Positions 9,774 to 19,648 of a stretch of 64,000 nucleotides of DNA are shown here, one piece after another. Within the stretch, counting starts at the first letter, position 1; each line of letters starts with the position of its first letter. The DNA is from Atopobium fossor DSM 15642 (lineage in GTDB: Bacteria; Actinomycetota; Coriobacteriia; Coriobacteriales; Atopobiaceae). The stretch spans positions 717,124 to 781,123 of the forward strand of contig NZ_KI519553.1 of NCBI RefSeq assembly GCF_000483125.1, written 5' to 3'. The translations under genes and the position numbers were made by a program. The notes beneath the pieces were generated by a model. It searched no databases. It saw only the letters and a program-made list of their open reading frames with translations, and was not told the DNA's origin.

Positions 9774-10126
9774 TCCAAGTCCAATGCAACGCAAGGAGCA
9801 TCTCCCCAGAGCTTGTCCAAGCGATAATAATCACGCTGTTCTGGCAAAAAAACGTTAATTAAAACTGCTCCATAATCCATTAAAATCCAGGTTTTATCCT
9901 CACGACCTTCAATGGAAATGGGTTTCTCGGCACAATTAATGCCAACCTTCTCTTCTATCTCATCAATAACCGAATCCGCTAAGCGATTATTAGCAGCAGT
10001 GCAAATCAAGAAGTAATCACAAATATCCGAACTTCCCGATACATCAATAAGAACTAAATCCTCAACTTTTTTCTCGTTGGCAGCTGTTGCTGCAACCTTT
10101 GCGAGCTCTAGAGGGGTAACGCTCAT
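9770..10126 (-). CDS. rsfS: ribosome silencing factor (RsfS/YbeB/iojap family)
   Basis: RsfS binds ribosomal protein L14 and blocks subunit joining when nutrients are short. The protein of 118 residues shows the family core: ALIDVSG-type strand (LVLIDVSGSSDICDYFLICTA), then ADSVIDEIEEKVG and the C-terminal WILMDYGAVLINVFLPEQRDYYRLDKLWGDA block. It closes the obg-nadD-yqeK-rsfS run and overlaps yqeK by 4 bases, an order common in Gram-positives. Confidence 0.95.
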   Translation of the reverse strand: MSVTPLELAKVAATAANEKKVEDLVLIDVSGSSDICDYFLICTAANNRLADSVIDEIEEKVGINCAEKPISIEGREDKTWILMDYGAVLINVFLPEQRDYYRLDKLWGDAPCVALDLD

Positions 10127-10809
10127 GCATGCTCCTTTGTAGTGGCACGTTGTATAACAAGTGTATTGTAAATTTCTATTGTTCTAGGATACAGGTAACG
10201 ATGGGTGCTCAGTACATACAAAATACCCTCTACAAAGGTTTCCCAGAACAAGCTATCTAAATCAAGCTGTCCTACCTGCGAGCGAAGATGATCCAGAGCT
10301 TGTACAGGCGCTCGTAGTGGTTCTATAGCATCCGCAATAAAAACTACCTTGTCTAAATCAGACATTTGTTCATCTGCGATGGTGTGGCGTGCAATAGCTT
10401 GTAAAATATCAGCGCTGAGCTTTGGGTATCGCTGTACAAGTGTTTTTTGTGCAATAGGTCCATGCACCAAAGCACCAACTAATGTCAGATCTACACCAAA
10501 ATCTATATTAAGTTCACGTGCCTTAGCAAGCTGATCTGCCGTAGTGTTAACTTTCTCCCAATCATGCAAAATGCCCGCAACACGCGCCTTAAACGTATCA
10601 ACACCATACACAAGCGCTAGATGTTGGGCTGTCTTAGCAACAGACATGCTATGAGCCAGTCTGTGAGGATTATGCTCCATATGAGCACATAGATCCGCTT
10701 CGTAGGTGCGAATATCCGCTAGTTGCTGAGAACTGTAAATTGGTTCTTCAACGACTTGCTGTGCAAAAGTTTGTTGAGAAGAAGTGTCATGAACGTGTAT
10801 GTTGTCCAT
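10123..10809 (-). CDS. yqeK: HD-domain nucleotide hydrolase (YqeK family, bis(5'-nucleosyl)-tetraphosphatase)
   Basis: YqeK proteins hydrolyse diadenosine tetraphosphate symmetrically using a metal-bound HD domain. The metal ligands are visible as HRLAHSMSVAKTAQHLA and LHDWEKV (the HD pair), followed by LVHGPIAQ and ARHTIADEQMSDLDKVVFIADAIEP. I use ATG 10809, which has an AGAGGG site 5 to 6 bases upstream; this start overlaps nadD by 23 bases. The longer frame from 10836 is possible. About 40 residues before the HD domain look unstructured. Confidence 0.88.
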   Translation of the reverse strand: MDNIHVHDTSSQQTFAQQVVEEPIYSSQQLADIRTYEADLCAHMEHNPHRLAHSMSVAKTAQHLALVYGVDTFKARVAGILHDWEKVNTTADQLAKARELNIDFGVDLTLVGALVHGPIAQKTLVQRYPKLSADILQAIARHTIADEQMSDLDKVVFIADAIEPLRAPVQALDHLRSQVGQLDLDSLFWETFVEGILYVLSTHRYLYPRTIEIYNTLVIQRATTKEHA

Positions 10810-11461
10810 ACAACCCTCTTTTAGAAATATAGCCAATAACAGAATCGGGTGTTAAGTACGCTAGTGATTGACCGGCTCCTATGCGATTGCGCAAATAACT
10901 TGAGGAGATAGCCAATGCGGGAACCTCAAGGTAGGTTACATCAAAGTCAATGCCAGAGTTAAAAATAACGTCCGTTGCGTTATCTAAATCATATCCAGGA
11001 CGTGTAGCTGCGACCAAGCGTGCCAAACGCGCAATTTTCTTGGCATCATGCCACTTTACAATGTCGATAATAGCATCGGCACCTGTAATAAAGTACAGTT
11101 CAACATTGGATGGATAGAGTTCGCGCAAGGTACTGAGAGTATCTGCCGTATAGGTAATACCTTCACGGTCAATCTCAAAACGACTTGTTACAAAATGAGG
11201 ATTGTCTGCTGTAGCAAGTAATGTCATAGCATAACGGTCTGTTGCAGATGTTACCTGTGCATCCTGCTTAAAAGCAGGACTACCCGCAGGCATGAAGACT
11301 ACCACATCAAGATCAAGATCTCCCAATGCCTGCTCGGCAGCCACAAGATGGCCATTATGAATCGGATCAAAGGTTCCGCCCATAATGCCCAAACGATACG
11401 TTTTTGCACTAGTAACTCCAAGCACTGGAAGGTCAAGACCCTCAAATACTTGCGTATCCAC
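10787..11461 (-). CDS. nadD: nicotinate-nucleotide adenylyltransferase
   Basis: NadD joins ATP and nicotinate mononucleotide to make deamido-NAD, a step of NAD synthesis. The nucleotidyltransferase motif GIMGGTFDPIHNGHLVAAEQAL (residues about 26-47) and the C-terminal ISSSYLRNRI box match the family. Residues 1 to 23 are an N-terminal extension before the fold begins, so a later start cannot be excluded. It lies 3 bases after obg and overlaps yqeK. Confidence 0.94.
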   Translation of the reverse strand: MDTQVFEGLDLPVLGVTSAKTYRLGIMGGTFDPIHNGHLVAAEQALGDLDLDVVVFMPAGSPAFKQDAQVTSATDRYAMTLLATADNPHFVTSRFEIDREGITYTADTLSTLRELYPSNVELYFITGADAIIDIVKWHDAKKIARLARLVAATRPGYDLDNATDVIFNSGIDFDVTYLEVPALAISSSYLRNRIGAGQSLAYLTPDSVIGYISKRGLYGQHTRS

Positions 11462-11464
11462 CTT

Positions 11465-12922
<1,458 letters not shown>

Positions 12923-13001
12923 CTAGTGTAACGTTCCTACATATGGAACCATGCCATATCAGCAGCAATAATACCCTATATGAAACAACCACATACAAAA
13001 C

Positions 13002-13028
13002 GAGACCCCCGACTAAGTCGGAGGTCTC
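13002..13028 (-). terminator. intrinsic terminator after rplU-rpmA
   Basis: A 12-base stem with one mismatch (GAGACCCCCGAC / GTCGGAGGTCTC) and a TAA loop lies 23 bases beyond rpmA. On the minus strand it is followed by a short CGTTTTG stretch. The weak U-run suggests incomplete termination, so some read-through into obg may occur. Confidence 0.75.
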
Positions 13029-13051
13029 GCGCTCATTATAAACGTTCTTTG

Positions 13052-13306
13052 TTATGCCTGTGCAGGAATAACGGAAACGGTATGCTTGATACCCTTCTTA
13101 AACTCTACAGTGCCGTCAACAAGAGCAAACAGGGTGTCATCCTTGCCACGTCCTACATTAGCACCTGGAGTAATGTGAGTACCACGCTGGCGAACGATAA
13201 TCTGACCAGTCTTAATTGCCTGACCACCATAAATCTTGGTGCCAAGACGCTGTGCGTTAGAGTCGCGGCCGTTACGAGAGGAGCCGAGACCTTTCTTGTG
13301 AGCCAT
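13052..13306 (-). CDS. rpmA: 50S ribosomal protein L27
   Basis: L27 sits at the peptidyl-transferase centre. The sequence [28 protein letters not shown] is diagnostic and the length of 84 residues is normal. The protein begins directly with MAHKKG, without the cleavable N-terminal extension seen in many Firmicutes. It follows rplU by 38 bases. Confidence 0.97.
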   Translation of the reverse strand: MAHKKGLGSSRNGRDSNAQRLGTKIYGGQAIKTGQIIVRQRGTHITPGANVGRGKDDTLFALVDGTVEFKKGIKHTVSVIPAQA

Positions 13307-13344
13307 GTTAAACCTACCTTCTACTCAACTAGGAAATACTCGAA

Positions 13345-13704
13345 CTACTCTGCTGCGGACTCATCAGCAGTAGATGCAGCCTTAGCGGCACGAGGCTTAG
13401 CAGGAAGCTTTACAATAGAAAGCTTAGTGAGGTTCTGCCTGTGACCGTTAAGACGGTGATAGCGCTTACGCTTGTGGAACTTAAAGACAAGCTGCTTCTC
13501 GCCCTTGAACTGTTCTACAACCTCTGCCGAAACAGACATCTTAGAAACTTTCTCAGGATCGACAATAACAGTTTTGCCGTCGCTGAGCATGAGGACGTCA
13601 AGCTTAACCTTATCGCCAGGCTGCGCGTCGAGCTTCTCTACGTCGATGACGTCGCCCTTGGCAACCTTATACTGCTTGCCGCCAGTCGTAATGATTGCGT
13701 ACAT
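13345..13704 (-). CDS. rplU: 50S ribosomal protein L21
   Basis: L21 is recognised by MYAIITTGGKQYKVAKGDVIDVEKL at the start and FKFHKRKRYHRLNGHRQNLTKL near the C-terminus. An Ala-rich tail of about 20 residues follows the core. It is the first gene of the rplU-rpmA unit and has a good promoter candidate about 45 bases upstream. Confidence 0.97.
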   Translation of the reverse strand: MYAIITTGGKQYKVAKGDVIDVEKLDAQPGDKVKLDVLMLSDGKTVIVDPEKVSKMSVSAEVVEQFKGEKQLVFKFHKRKRYHRLNGHRQNLTKLSIVKLPAKPRAAKAASTADESAAE

Positions 13705-13747
13705 GTTTAATGCCCTTCATTGCTATGAGTGAGTGCAACAGCTGGTA

Positions 13748-13776
13748 ACTTTATCATCGCTTGACAGCTTGGTCAA
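13748..13776 (-). promoter_or_regulatory. candidate sigma-70 promoter for rplU-rpmA
   Basis: On the minus strand TTGACC (13776-13771) is followed by 17 bases and then TAAAGT (13753-13748). Both elements are near the consensus and the spacing is ideal. The expected start site lies about 35 bases before the rplU start. No other gene is visible in the 188-base gap up to 13892. Confidence 0.65.
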
Positions 13777-13892
13777 CAAGAAAATCCAGCTAATTGATGT
13801 TATTCACTACAAAAACTCATGAACTACACTTACCAACACAGATTAGAATACTAAGAAGACCCGAACAATACTTTTACAACCGAATGCTTTCA

Positions 13893-14753
13893 TCAGACAT
13901 CCATGTTTTTTTGCATGCGATCTTCCAGCTCAAACCGTGCAGCGAGCGCTCGTCCAGTGGAAACCGTTCCACCAAACCCAACGCCAGCTTTTGCCACAAT
14001 TCCCGCCACAGGAATGGCACCTAGCAACGCACGAGCGGCTCCACGATATACCATACCCGCTCCCACCACTGCGGCAATATCTCCCATGCGTGAAAGATCT
14101 TGCTCGCGCCCATATACCTGCGCAATATCAAGTGCTAAACGCATTTGATTGGTGGTCATAACTGGCATATCTGCACCAGGAATAAAGTTGATTGCTCCTA
14201 CGGCCGCATTCTGCAAAGCACAGGTGCGCACAAGCTGATTGACCTTTGCTCTTCGTGCAAAGCTAAAAGCACGGGCAAATGCAATGCCCTTCTCGGCAAG
14301 CGAATTGGCAGTCCATAAAGCAAGTTTTTGTTCAAGCGTAGAAGCATCGGAGGCAGCAATGAGTCCCACGAGAGATTCGTCATGTTCAAACGATAACACC
14401 GGCATCTCGATACTAGAGCGTGCAATCATTGCACACGGCACCTGTGCTGCAAGATATTCATCCACCACACGGATAATTGCTGAACTATTGTGACCACACA
14501 ATACAATGCACGCATCGCAATCCGCAGCAGGATGTACATGAGCAGGACTGTCTACCACTGAACACACACTAAAGATGCACAGCTGTGCCTGAGGATCAAC
14601 GGGAATAAATAATGCTTTGACCGTATTGATAATAAAATCTTCTGCACTTAAATCAACATACACATGCACACGAATGGGCGTTACGTCATCCGCCTTCATA
14701 AACAGTGAGGCAGCGTTTTTGAGTGTGTCAACTGATGTTTTTGGAATGCGCAT
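13893..14753 (-). CDS. DUF697-like protein of the mre cluster
   Basis: I cannot assign a function. Residues about 170 to 275 resemble the DUF697/YcjF-type domain: AAVGAINFIPGADMPVMTTNQMRLALDIAQVYG, then a glycine- and alanine-rich helical hairpin (GAGMVYRGAARALLGAIPVAGIVAKAGVGFGG). In other proteins this domain follows a GTPase. Here the N-terminal 150 residues look like an alpha/beta domain with a DACIVLCGHNSS strand-loop but show no clear P-loop, so a degenerate or lost GTPase domain is possible. The gene starts 11 bases after rodA and ends the cell-shape cluster, so a role at the membrane in wall synthesis is conceivable from context only. Confidence 0.7.
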   Translation of the reverse strand: MRIPKTSVDTLKNAASLFMKADDVTPIRVHVYVDLSAEDFIINTVKALFIPVDPQAQLCIFSVCSVVDSPAHVHPAADCDACIVLCGHNSSAIIRVVDEYLAAQVPCAMIARSSIEMPVLSFEHDESLVGLIAASDASTLEQKLALWTANSLAEKGIAFARAFSFARRAKVNQLVRTCALQNAAVGAINFIPGADMPVMTTNQMRLALDIAQVYGREQDLSRMGDIAAVVGAGMVYRGAARALLGAIPVAGIVAKAGVGFGGTVSTGRALAARFELEDRMQKNMDV

Positions 14754-14764
14754 AAAACTGCTCC

Positions 14765-16000
14765 CTACGCTGCCTTTGTTCGATGTAGGTAAACACTCTG
14801 AACGATACCAATTGACAAAAGTTGCACCACCATAGAAGACGATCCAAAACTAATGAACGGTAGTGGAATGCCTGTAATAGGCATGATGCCAATACACATA
14901 CCCACATTTTCGAGCAATTGGAATGACCACATAGCAACCACACCAACTAAAACTAGCTTACCAAAGGGAGATTCCAATTTAAGAGCCAATCGAATAGCTG
15001 AGAAAATCAGTACGGCAAATAAGCTCAGTAAAATAACAGCACCAACAAAACCAAACTCTTCCGAAAGCAAGGCAAATACAAAGTCCGTATGAGCCTCTGG
15101 CAAAAATCCTCCACCTGCCTGCGTTGCATGACCAATGCCTTTACCAAAAAAACCACCAGAACCAACTGCAATTTTAGACTGTAAAAGGTTATAGCCGTCA
15201 CCCGTAGGACTTACATTGGGATCAACAAAGACAATAAGTCGGTTAAGCTGATACTCCTTTAAGAGGTGCGGAAGTCCAGGTGTCATAGAGGTAATAATGA
15301 TAAAAGCAGAAGCAACAATTATCAGAGCAATGGTTACCAAGACCCAACTCCGTCGAGCACCAGCACAAATAATAATAGCTGCACCAGAAACCAAGATAAC
15401 AAGACCGGTACCCAAATCTGGCTGAGTAAGAATCAAGGCAAAGGGCACAAGCAAATAGGCACAGAGACGCACATAATCACGCAATGTCTCTATCTTGCCA
15501 TTGTATTGAGCGCTTAATGAAGCCATCAAAAAAATAGTAACAAGCTTTGCCACCTCAGAAGGTTGCATGCGAAGGTGAATAAAGGGAATTTGAACCCAGC
15601 CTGTCAAACCTTTTGCGGAATAAGACAAACCGGGAACCTTTGGCATAAGCATTAAAGCAATATCTATTGCCAGTAAGATATTGGTCATATTGGCAAGATT
15701 GCGATAATCATAACGACGAATAAGGGCTGCACCTATAAAGCCAATACCCACACCAAGCATCTGTCGGGGCAAGGAAGCTTCCGGTATAGTCAAAGAAGCA
15801 GACCAAACTACCAGCAGTCCGTAAGCGCATAACAGAATTGCGGGAATAAGGTTGGCTAGATAATAGCTGCCAAAACGATGTTTGATTGGCCTAATACGAG
15901 CATGAGAAGGTGACTTACCAGCATCGCCGCCAAACATAGAGGACAAAATACTTCCAAAACCAATATCTGACAAGCTTTGTTTTGGTGTCTCAATAGCCAT
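14765..16000 (-). CDS. rodA: SEDS peptidoglycan polymerase RodA
   Basis: RodA is the lipid-II polymerising glycosyltransferase of the elongation machinery. About ten membrane helices are visible after a cytoplasmic N-terminus of about 60 residues. The SEDS signature appears as SYSAKGLTGWVQIPF, then QPSEVAKLVTIFLMASL, FVDPNVSPTGDGYNLLQSKIAVGSGGFFGKG and LPEAHTDFVFALLSEEFGFVG. ATG 16000 is chosen because AAAGGGGGAG directly precedes it; the codon at 16015 is GTG inside that site. I prefer RodA over FtsW because it follows mrdA, mreD, mreC and mreB. Confidence 0.93.
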   Translation of the reverse strand: MAIETPKQSLSDIGFGSILSSMFGGDAGKSPSHARIRPIKHRFGSYYLANLIPAILLCAYGLLVVWSASLTIPEASLPRQMLGVGIGFIGAALIRRYDYRNLANMTNILLAIDIALMLMPKVPGLSYSAKGLTGWVQIPFIHLRMQPSEVAKLVTIFLMASLSAQYNGKIETLRDYVRLCAYLLVPFALILTQPDLGTGLVILVSGAAIIICAGARRSWVLVTIALIIVASAFIIITSMTPGLPHLLKEYQLNRLIVFVDPNVSPTGDGYNLLQSKIAVGSGGFFGKGIGHATQAGGGFLPEAHTDFVFALLSEEFGFVGAVILLSLFAVLIFSAIRLALKLESPFGKLVLVGVVAMWSFQLLENVGMCIGIMPITGIPLPFISFGSSSMVVQLLSIGIVQSVYLHRTKAA

Positions 16001-16024
16001 TACTCCCCCTTTCACTATGCAATA

Positions 16025-18064
16025 TTAGTGCGTTTCGATATCTGCGGCATCATTTACGGTATCCGGTGAATCATAAATAGCACCTAGAGTGTCTCGAACT
16101 GCATACATGGCCGATGTTGCACCAAAGCCGCCCTTCTCGACAACTGCCGCGATAGCATACTTGGGATCATCTGCTGGCGCATAGGCACATAACCAGCCTG
16201 TTGCCGCTTCGCCCGCACGCTCTCCAGAACCTGTCTTGCCTGCTACGCGCACTGGAAGATTGGTAAAGTGTGCTGCAGTAGCCTGATCTTCCTCATAAAT
16301 TACACCCTCAAGCGCACGGTGTAACATATCGTACTGCTCAGCAGTTTGCTTGGGTTCAAGGCGCTTAGAAGCACTTGTCTCCAAAATAGTACCTTTACCA
16401 GAATGTGATTGAACACTTTTTAGTACGCGAGGCTTCCAGATAGTACCTCTGTTTGCCAAACCCATATAGGTACTCACCAATTGAATGGGTGTTGCCAGCA
16501 AGTCACCTTGACCAATAGCGATGTTGGTGTTGTCTCCACCCTTCCATTGGCGATCTTCATCAGAACTTGTGGTGTAATAATTCCACTTCCACTTTTCATC
16601 TGGCACGCGACCCTCTCCCTCACTGGGCAGGTCAATACCCGTTTTTGAGCCAAAGCCCCACTTTTTCATTGTGTCTTGCATGCCCCACTTATGAGCATCA
16701 TCTGCTTGCCAGAAGCTCTTACCAATTTCGTAAAAAACAACGTCACAAGAAAATGTAATACCAGTTTGTAAGGTCATATAGCCATGGCCATCATGGTTCC
16801 AACAATACTGGCCAGATGCTTTACCAAAACCAGTCCAAAAACCAGTACAGTTATAACCAGAATCAAAACTTGCAAGACCATTATCCAAAGCAGCAAGTGC
16901 ATTAATGGGCTTAATGGTAGATGCAGACATATAGGCACCATCTACTGCACGATTCATCAGTGGATAACTATTGGCCTCATTTGACAATTCAGACCAGTCA
17001 TCATTAGAAATGCCACCAATAAAAATACTGGGATCATAAGTTGGGGCACTTGCCATAGCCAAAATCTCACCATTGGTGACATCAATAACAACAACGGCTC
17101 CCGCCTTACAGTCTGCATTGCCCTTCTTTTGAGAAGCTTTAATGGCGTGCGCCAATCCCTCTTCTGCACCTTTTTGAATCTTGGCATCAATGGTAAGCGT
17201 AATATCAGAACCAGGCGTAGCATCTACGGATGTGGAGTAGTCCACAACCCTACCAGATGCATCCACATACACTTTTTGCTCTCCATGAACACCCTGTAAA
17301 ACGGACTCGTACTGATATTCAATTCCAGCCTGTCCGACAATGTCGCCCAGCTCATATTTAGGAGAGCTTTGATCTTCCGTATTATGTTTCTCAATAAAAT
17401 CCTGTGTTACCGATCCCGTATAACCCAGCAAATGCGCCGCTAAATTACCTTGTGGGTAATTACGTGTAGAGCGTATTTCCACCGTAATGCCCTCAAATAA
17501 ATCTGCATGCTCACCCAAATACGCAACAACACGACGGCTGACATCGCTTGCAACTACGCGCAGGCTTTGTGCGCCAGCAGACGTATCTTGAATTTTTCTT
17601 TTTACAGCAATCTTTGGCATACCTAAAAGGTTTGCTAACAACTGAAGTTTAATCTCATCATTAAGTACATCAGCCTTTGCAACCACTGTTAGGCTTGAAC
17701 GATTGCCTACCAGCTCAACACCATTGCGGTCCAAAATACGCCCGCGTGGTGCGGAAGTAGAAATAGAACGCGTGCGATTACTTTCCGCTTGTTTGGCATA
17801 CTCATCTGATGAGACGAGCTGCATACTCCATAGTTTTCCAATGAGCGCTGTAATAATAGCGCCGGAAAATACAGCAAGGCCGTACAGGCGTGTTTTAAAG
17901 CCACCTTCAGTCGAATGATCTTCTCCACCTGCTGCGCGTGGTGCTTGACCACCAATATCAAAGGTAAAACGTTTACTGCCAGAACGCATAGTTATAAACA
18001 CGATTGCAGCAACTGCTATTGCTGCAACGGCGACAATACATAAGATGATAAGAGCTAACGACAT
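16025..18064 (-). CDS. mrdA: penicillin-binding protein 2 (transpeptidase of the elongasome)
   Basis: This class B PBP crosslinks peptidoglycan together with RodA. Two hydrophobic segments lie near the N-terminus (about 2-26 and 59-77), one more than the usual single anchor, separated by a charged Gly-rich linker. A dimerisation region follows (SAPRGRILDRNG at about 103-115). The transpeptidase domain has the nucleophile in SxxK (Ser382, Lys385), an SCD motif near 437 and KTGSG near 615. Length 679. Nine bases separate it from mreD and 24 from rodA. Confidence 0.94.
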   Translation of the reverse strand: MSLALIILCIVAVAAIAVAAIVFITMRSGSKRFTFDIGGQAPRAAGGEDHSTEGGFKTRLYGLAVFSGAIITALIGKLWSMQLVSSDEYAKQAESNRTRSISTSAPRGRILDRNGVELVGNRSSLTVVAKADVLNDEIKLQLLANLLGMPKIAVKRKIQDTSAGAQSLRVVASDVSRRVVAYLGEHADLFEGITVEIRSTRNYPQGNLAAHLLGYTGSVTQDFIEKHNTEDQSSPKYELGDIVGQAGIEYQYESVLQGVHGEQKVYVDASGRVVDYSTSVDATPGSDITLTIDAKIQKGAEEGLAHAIKASQKKGNADCKAGAVVVIDVTNGEILAMASAPTYDPSIFIGGISNDDWSELSNEANSYPLMNRAVDGAYMSASTIKPINALAALDNGLASFDSGYNCTGFWTGFGKASGQYCWNHDGHGYMTLQTGITFSCDVVFYEIGKSFWQADDAHKWGMQDTMKKWGFGSKTGIDLPSEGEGRVPDEKWKWNYYTTSSDEDRQWKGGDNTNIAIGQGDLLATPIQLVSTYMGLANRGTIWKPRVLKSVQSHSGKGTILETSASKRLEPKQTAEQYDMLHRALEGVIYEEDQATAAHFTNLPVRVAGKTGSGERAGEAATGWLCAYAPADDPKYAIAAVVEKGGFGATSAMYAVRDTLGAIYDSPDTVNDAADIETH

Positions 18065-18072
18065 AGGAGCCC

Positions 18073-18639
18073 CTAGAACTTCTTACCAGAAAATCGTGCA
18101 CCATGCCCAGGTTGCTTGCCTGAGAAGGATGGTGCAGACCCACCCATGCGTGATGAAAAAATCAATAACACAGCTACAAATACAAGACTATCCAGCACAA
18201 TAGCAGGAATGGTATGCATGCCAAAAGCAAACAGAATATTTGTAGAATGACCCGTAAGAATCATGGCAAGCGCATAGATCAACTCAACTAAAACGCAAGC
18301 AATTAAAAACTGCTGGAAGACTATGCCGTGACCATCAATAAGTTTGTTACGACTTTCCATACCAATAAAGTAAGAGGCTAAGGTCAGTTCAAAAGCCATA
18401 AGGCCTACAGGACCTGTGGTTGTAAGATCAAAAAACAAGCCAGCAATAAATCCAGCAATAACGCCCGTTTTTCCGCCAATTCCAAGGGCAATAAACACAG
18501 CGGTAATCATGCATATATTAATGCGTCCATCAAACAAACCAAAGTTTGGAACAATGGCCAGTTGAAGCACAAAACAGCTAATTGCAGCAATAAGTAAAGC
18601 TTTACGCTTTTTATTGTTGTCATTAACTTGCATTGCCAT
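18073..18639 (-). CDS. mreD: rod shape-determining protein MreD
   Basis: MreD is a small integral membrane protein of the elongasome. The 188 residues form about five hydrophobic helices with the family-like segment GLFFDLTTTGPVGLMAFELTLASYFIG in the middle. I start at ATG 18639 with AAAGGAGG 7 bases upstream; the longer frame to 18789 only reads across the end of mreC in another frame. MreD sequences diverge widely, so the call rests partly on position between mreC and mrdA. Confidence 0.88.
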   Translation of the reverse strand: MAMQVNDNNKKRKALLIAAISCFVLQLAIVPNFGLFDGRINICMITAVFIALGIGGKTGVIAGFIAGLFFDLTTTGPVGLMAFELTLASYFIGMESRNKLIDGHGIVFQQFLIACVLVELIYALAMILTGHSTNILFAFGMHTIPAIVLDSLVFVAVLLIFSSRMGGSAPSFSGKQPGHGARFSGKKF

Positions 18640-18643
18640 TGTC

Positions 18644-19645
18644 TTACCTCCTTTGCTTTGTATCTGATTCGTCTTCGGAAGACTGTGCTGCTGCATCATC
18701 TGTAGCTGCAGTAGTAGATGCCGCAGAGGTAGACGAAGACTCCTGTTTATCCGCCTGAGCAGCTTCCTCGTTTGTTGCCTGTTGCTCATCTGTCAAAGAA
18801 GTAATGACAAGCACTTCTTCAAAGCTGGAAGACTTAGTAAAGGGCTTAACCGTAATAACGTAATACATAGCTCCAGCGTTTTTCTCGATAGAGCTTACGG
18901 TGCCCAAAGGCAAACCTTTAGGATAAATACCACCTAAACCGCTGGTTACAATAGTATCTCCTACTGCCACGGATTGATCGGTAGTTACCAAAGTCAAGCG
19001 TAGCGTACCATCCGCAGAGCCAACAAGCATACCTTGTGCACGGCTTGCCTGCACCATAGCCGAAACAGAAGAAGATTCATCAGAAATAAGTCGAACTACA
19101 GAAGAAGTAGGACCAACCTCGGAAATCTGGCCAATAACACCTGTTGAATCCGTGACAGGCATACCAACTTGCATACCAGCTGCAGAGCCCTTATCAATAG
19201 TAATAGTAGAGCTCCAAGAATCCGTGGAACCCGAAACAACATGCGCTGCTGTAGATTCCAATTTGTAAGAGCTCTTGAGATTGAGAAGTCCCTGAAGGCG
19301 CTCAGCGGATTGCTGAGCCTCAGAGAGCTCTGCGTTTTGAGCGCGAAGCTTATCGTTTTGTGCTTTGAGATCGCTCAGAGTCTCTTGGCTTGCCGTCAGA
19401 TTGGAAAAGATATTACCCATGCCCTTTATGGGTGAAGCAATAAAAGAACCAATACCACGAACTGGTGTCGTAATAACACTAAAGAGATCACGGGTAGTGG
19501 TAATAGGACCATGACCCGCTTCCCTACAACTTAGCGTAAAAACGATAAGCGCAATGATACATAAAATTGTTGCCAGACGACCGCCGGTTGCGCCTTTACG
19601 CGGCATTCCAGTTGTACGAGCAGAGTGAGGCGAAAGCAAGGCCAC
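18644..19645 (-). CDS. mreC: rod shape-determining protein MreC
   Basis: MreC links the cytoplasmic MreB filament to periplasmic or extracellular wall enzymes. A single membrane helix (about residues 25-41) is followed by a coiled coil (LSDLKAQNDKLRAQNAELSEAQQSAERLQGLLNL) and then the two beta-barrel domains, with GSAAGMQVGMPVTDSTGVIGQISEV. The C-terminal 45 residues are a low-complexity Ser/Ala/Gln tail. The start at 19645 is a GTG with only a weak ribosome site, so TTG or the ATG at 19606 are alternatives. It lies 3 bases after mreB. Confidence 0.93.
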   Translation of the reverse strand: MALLSPHSARTTGMPRKGATGGRLATILCIIALIVFTLSCREAGHGPITTTRDLFSVITTPVRGIGSFIASPIKGMGNIFSNLTASQETLSDLKAQNDKLRAQNAELSEAQQSAERLQGLLNLKSSYKLESTAAHVVSGSTDSWSSTITIDKGSAAGMQVGMPVTDSTGVIGQISEVGPTSSVVRLISDESSSVSAMVQASRAQGMLVGSADGTLRLTLVTTDQSVAVGDTIVTSGLGGIYPKGLPLGTVSSIEKNAGAMYYVITVKPFTKSSSFEEVLVITSLTDEQQATNEEAAQADKQESSSTSAASTTAATDDAAAQSSEDESDTKQRR

Positions 19646-19648
19646 GGT

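Noticed and set aside
12931-12958. Overlapping small dyads upstream of obg (GTTCC/GGAAC and ATATGG/CCATAT)
   Set aside because: Arms of five to six bases in AT-rich DNA are common by chance and no promoter frame supports them.
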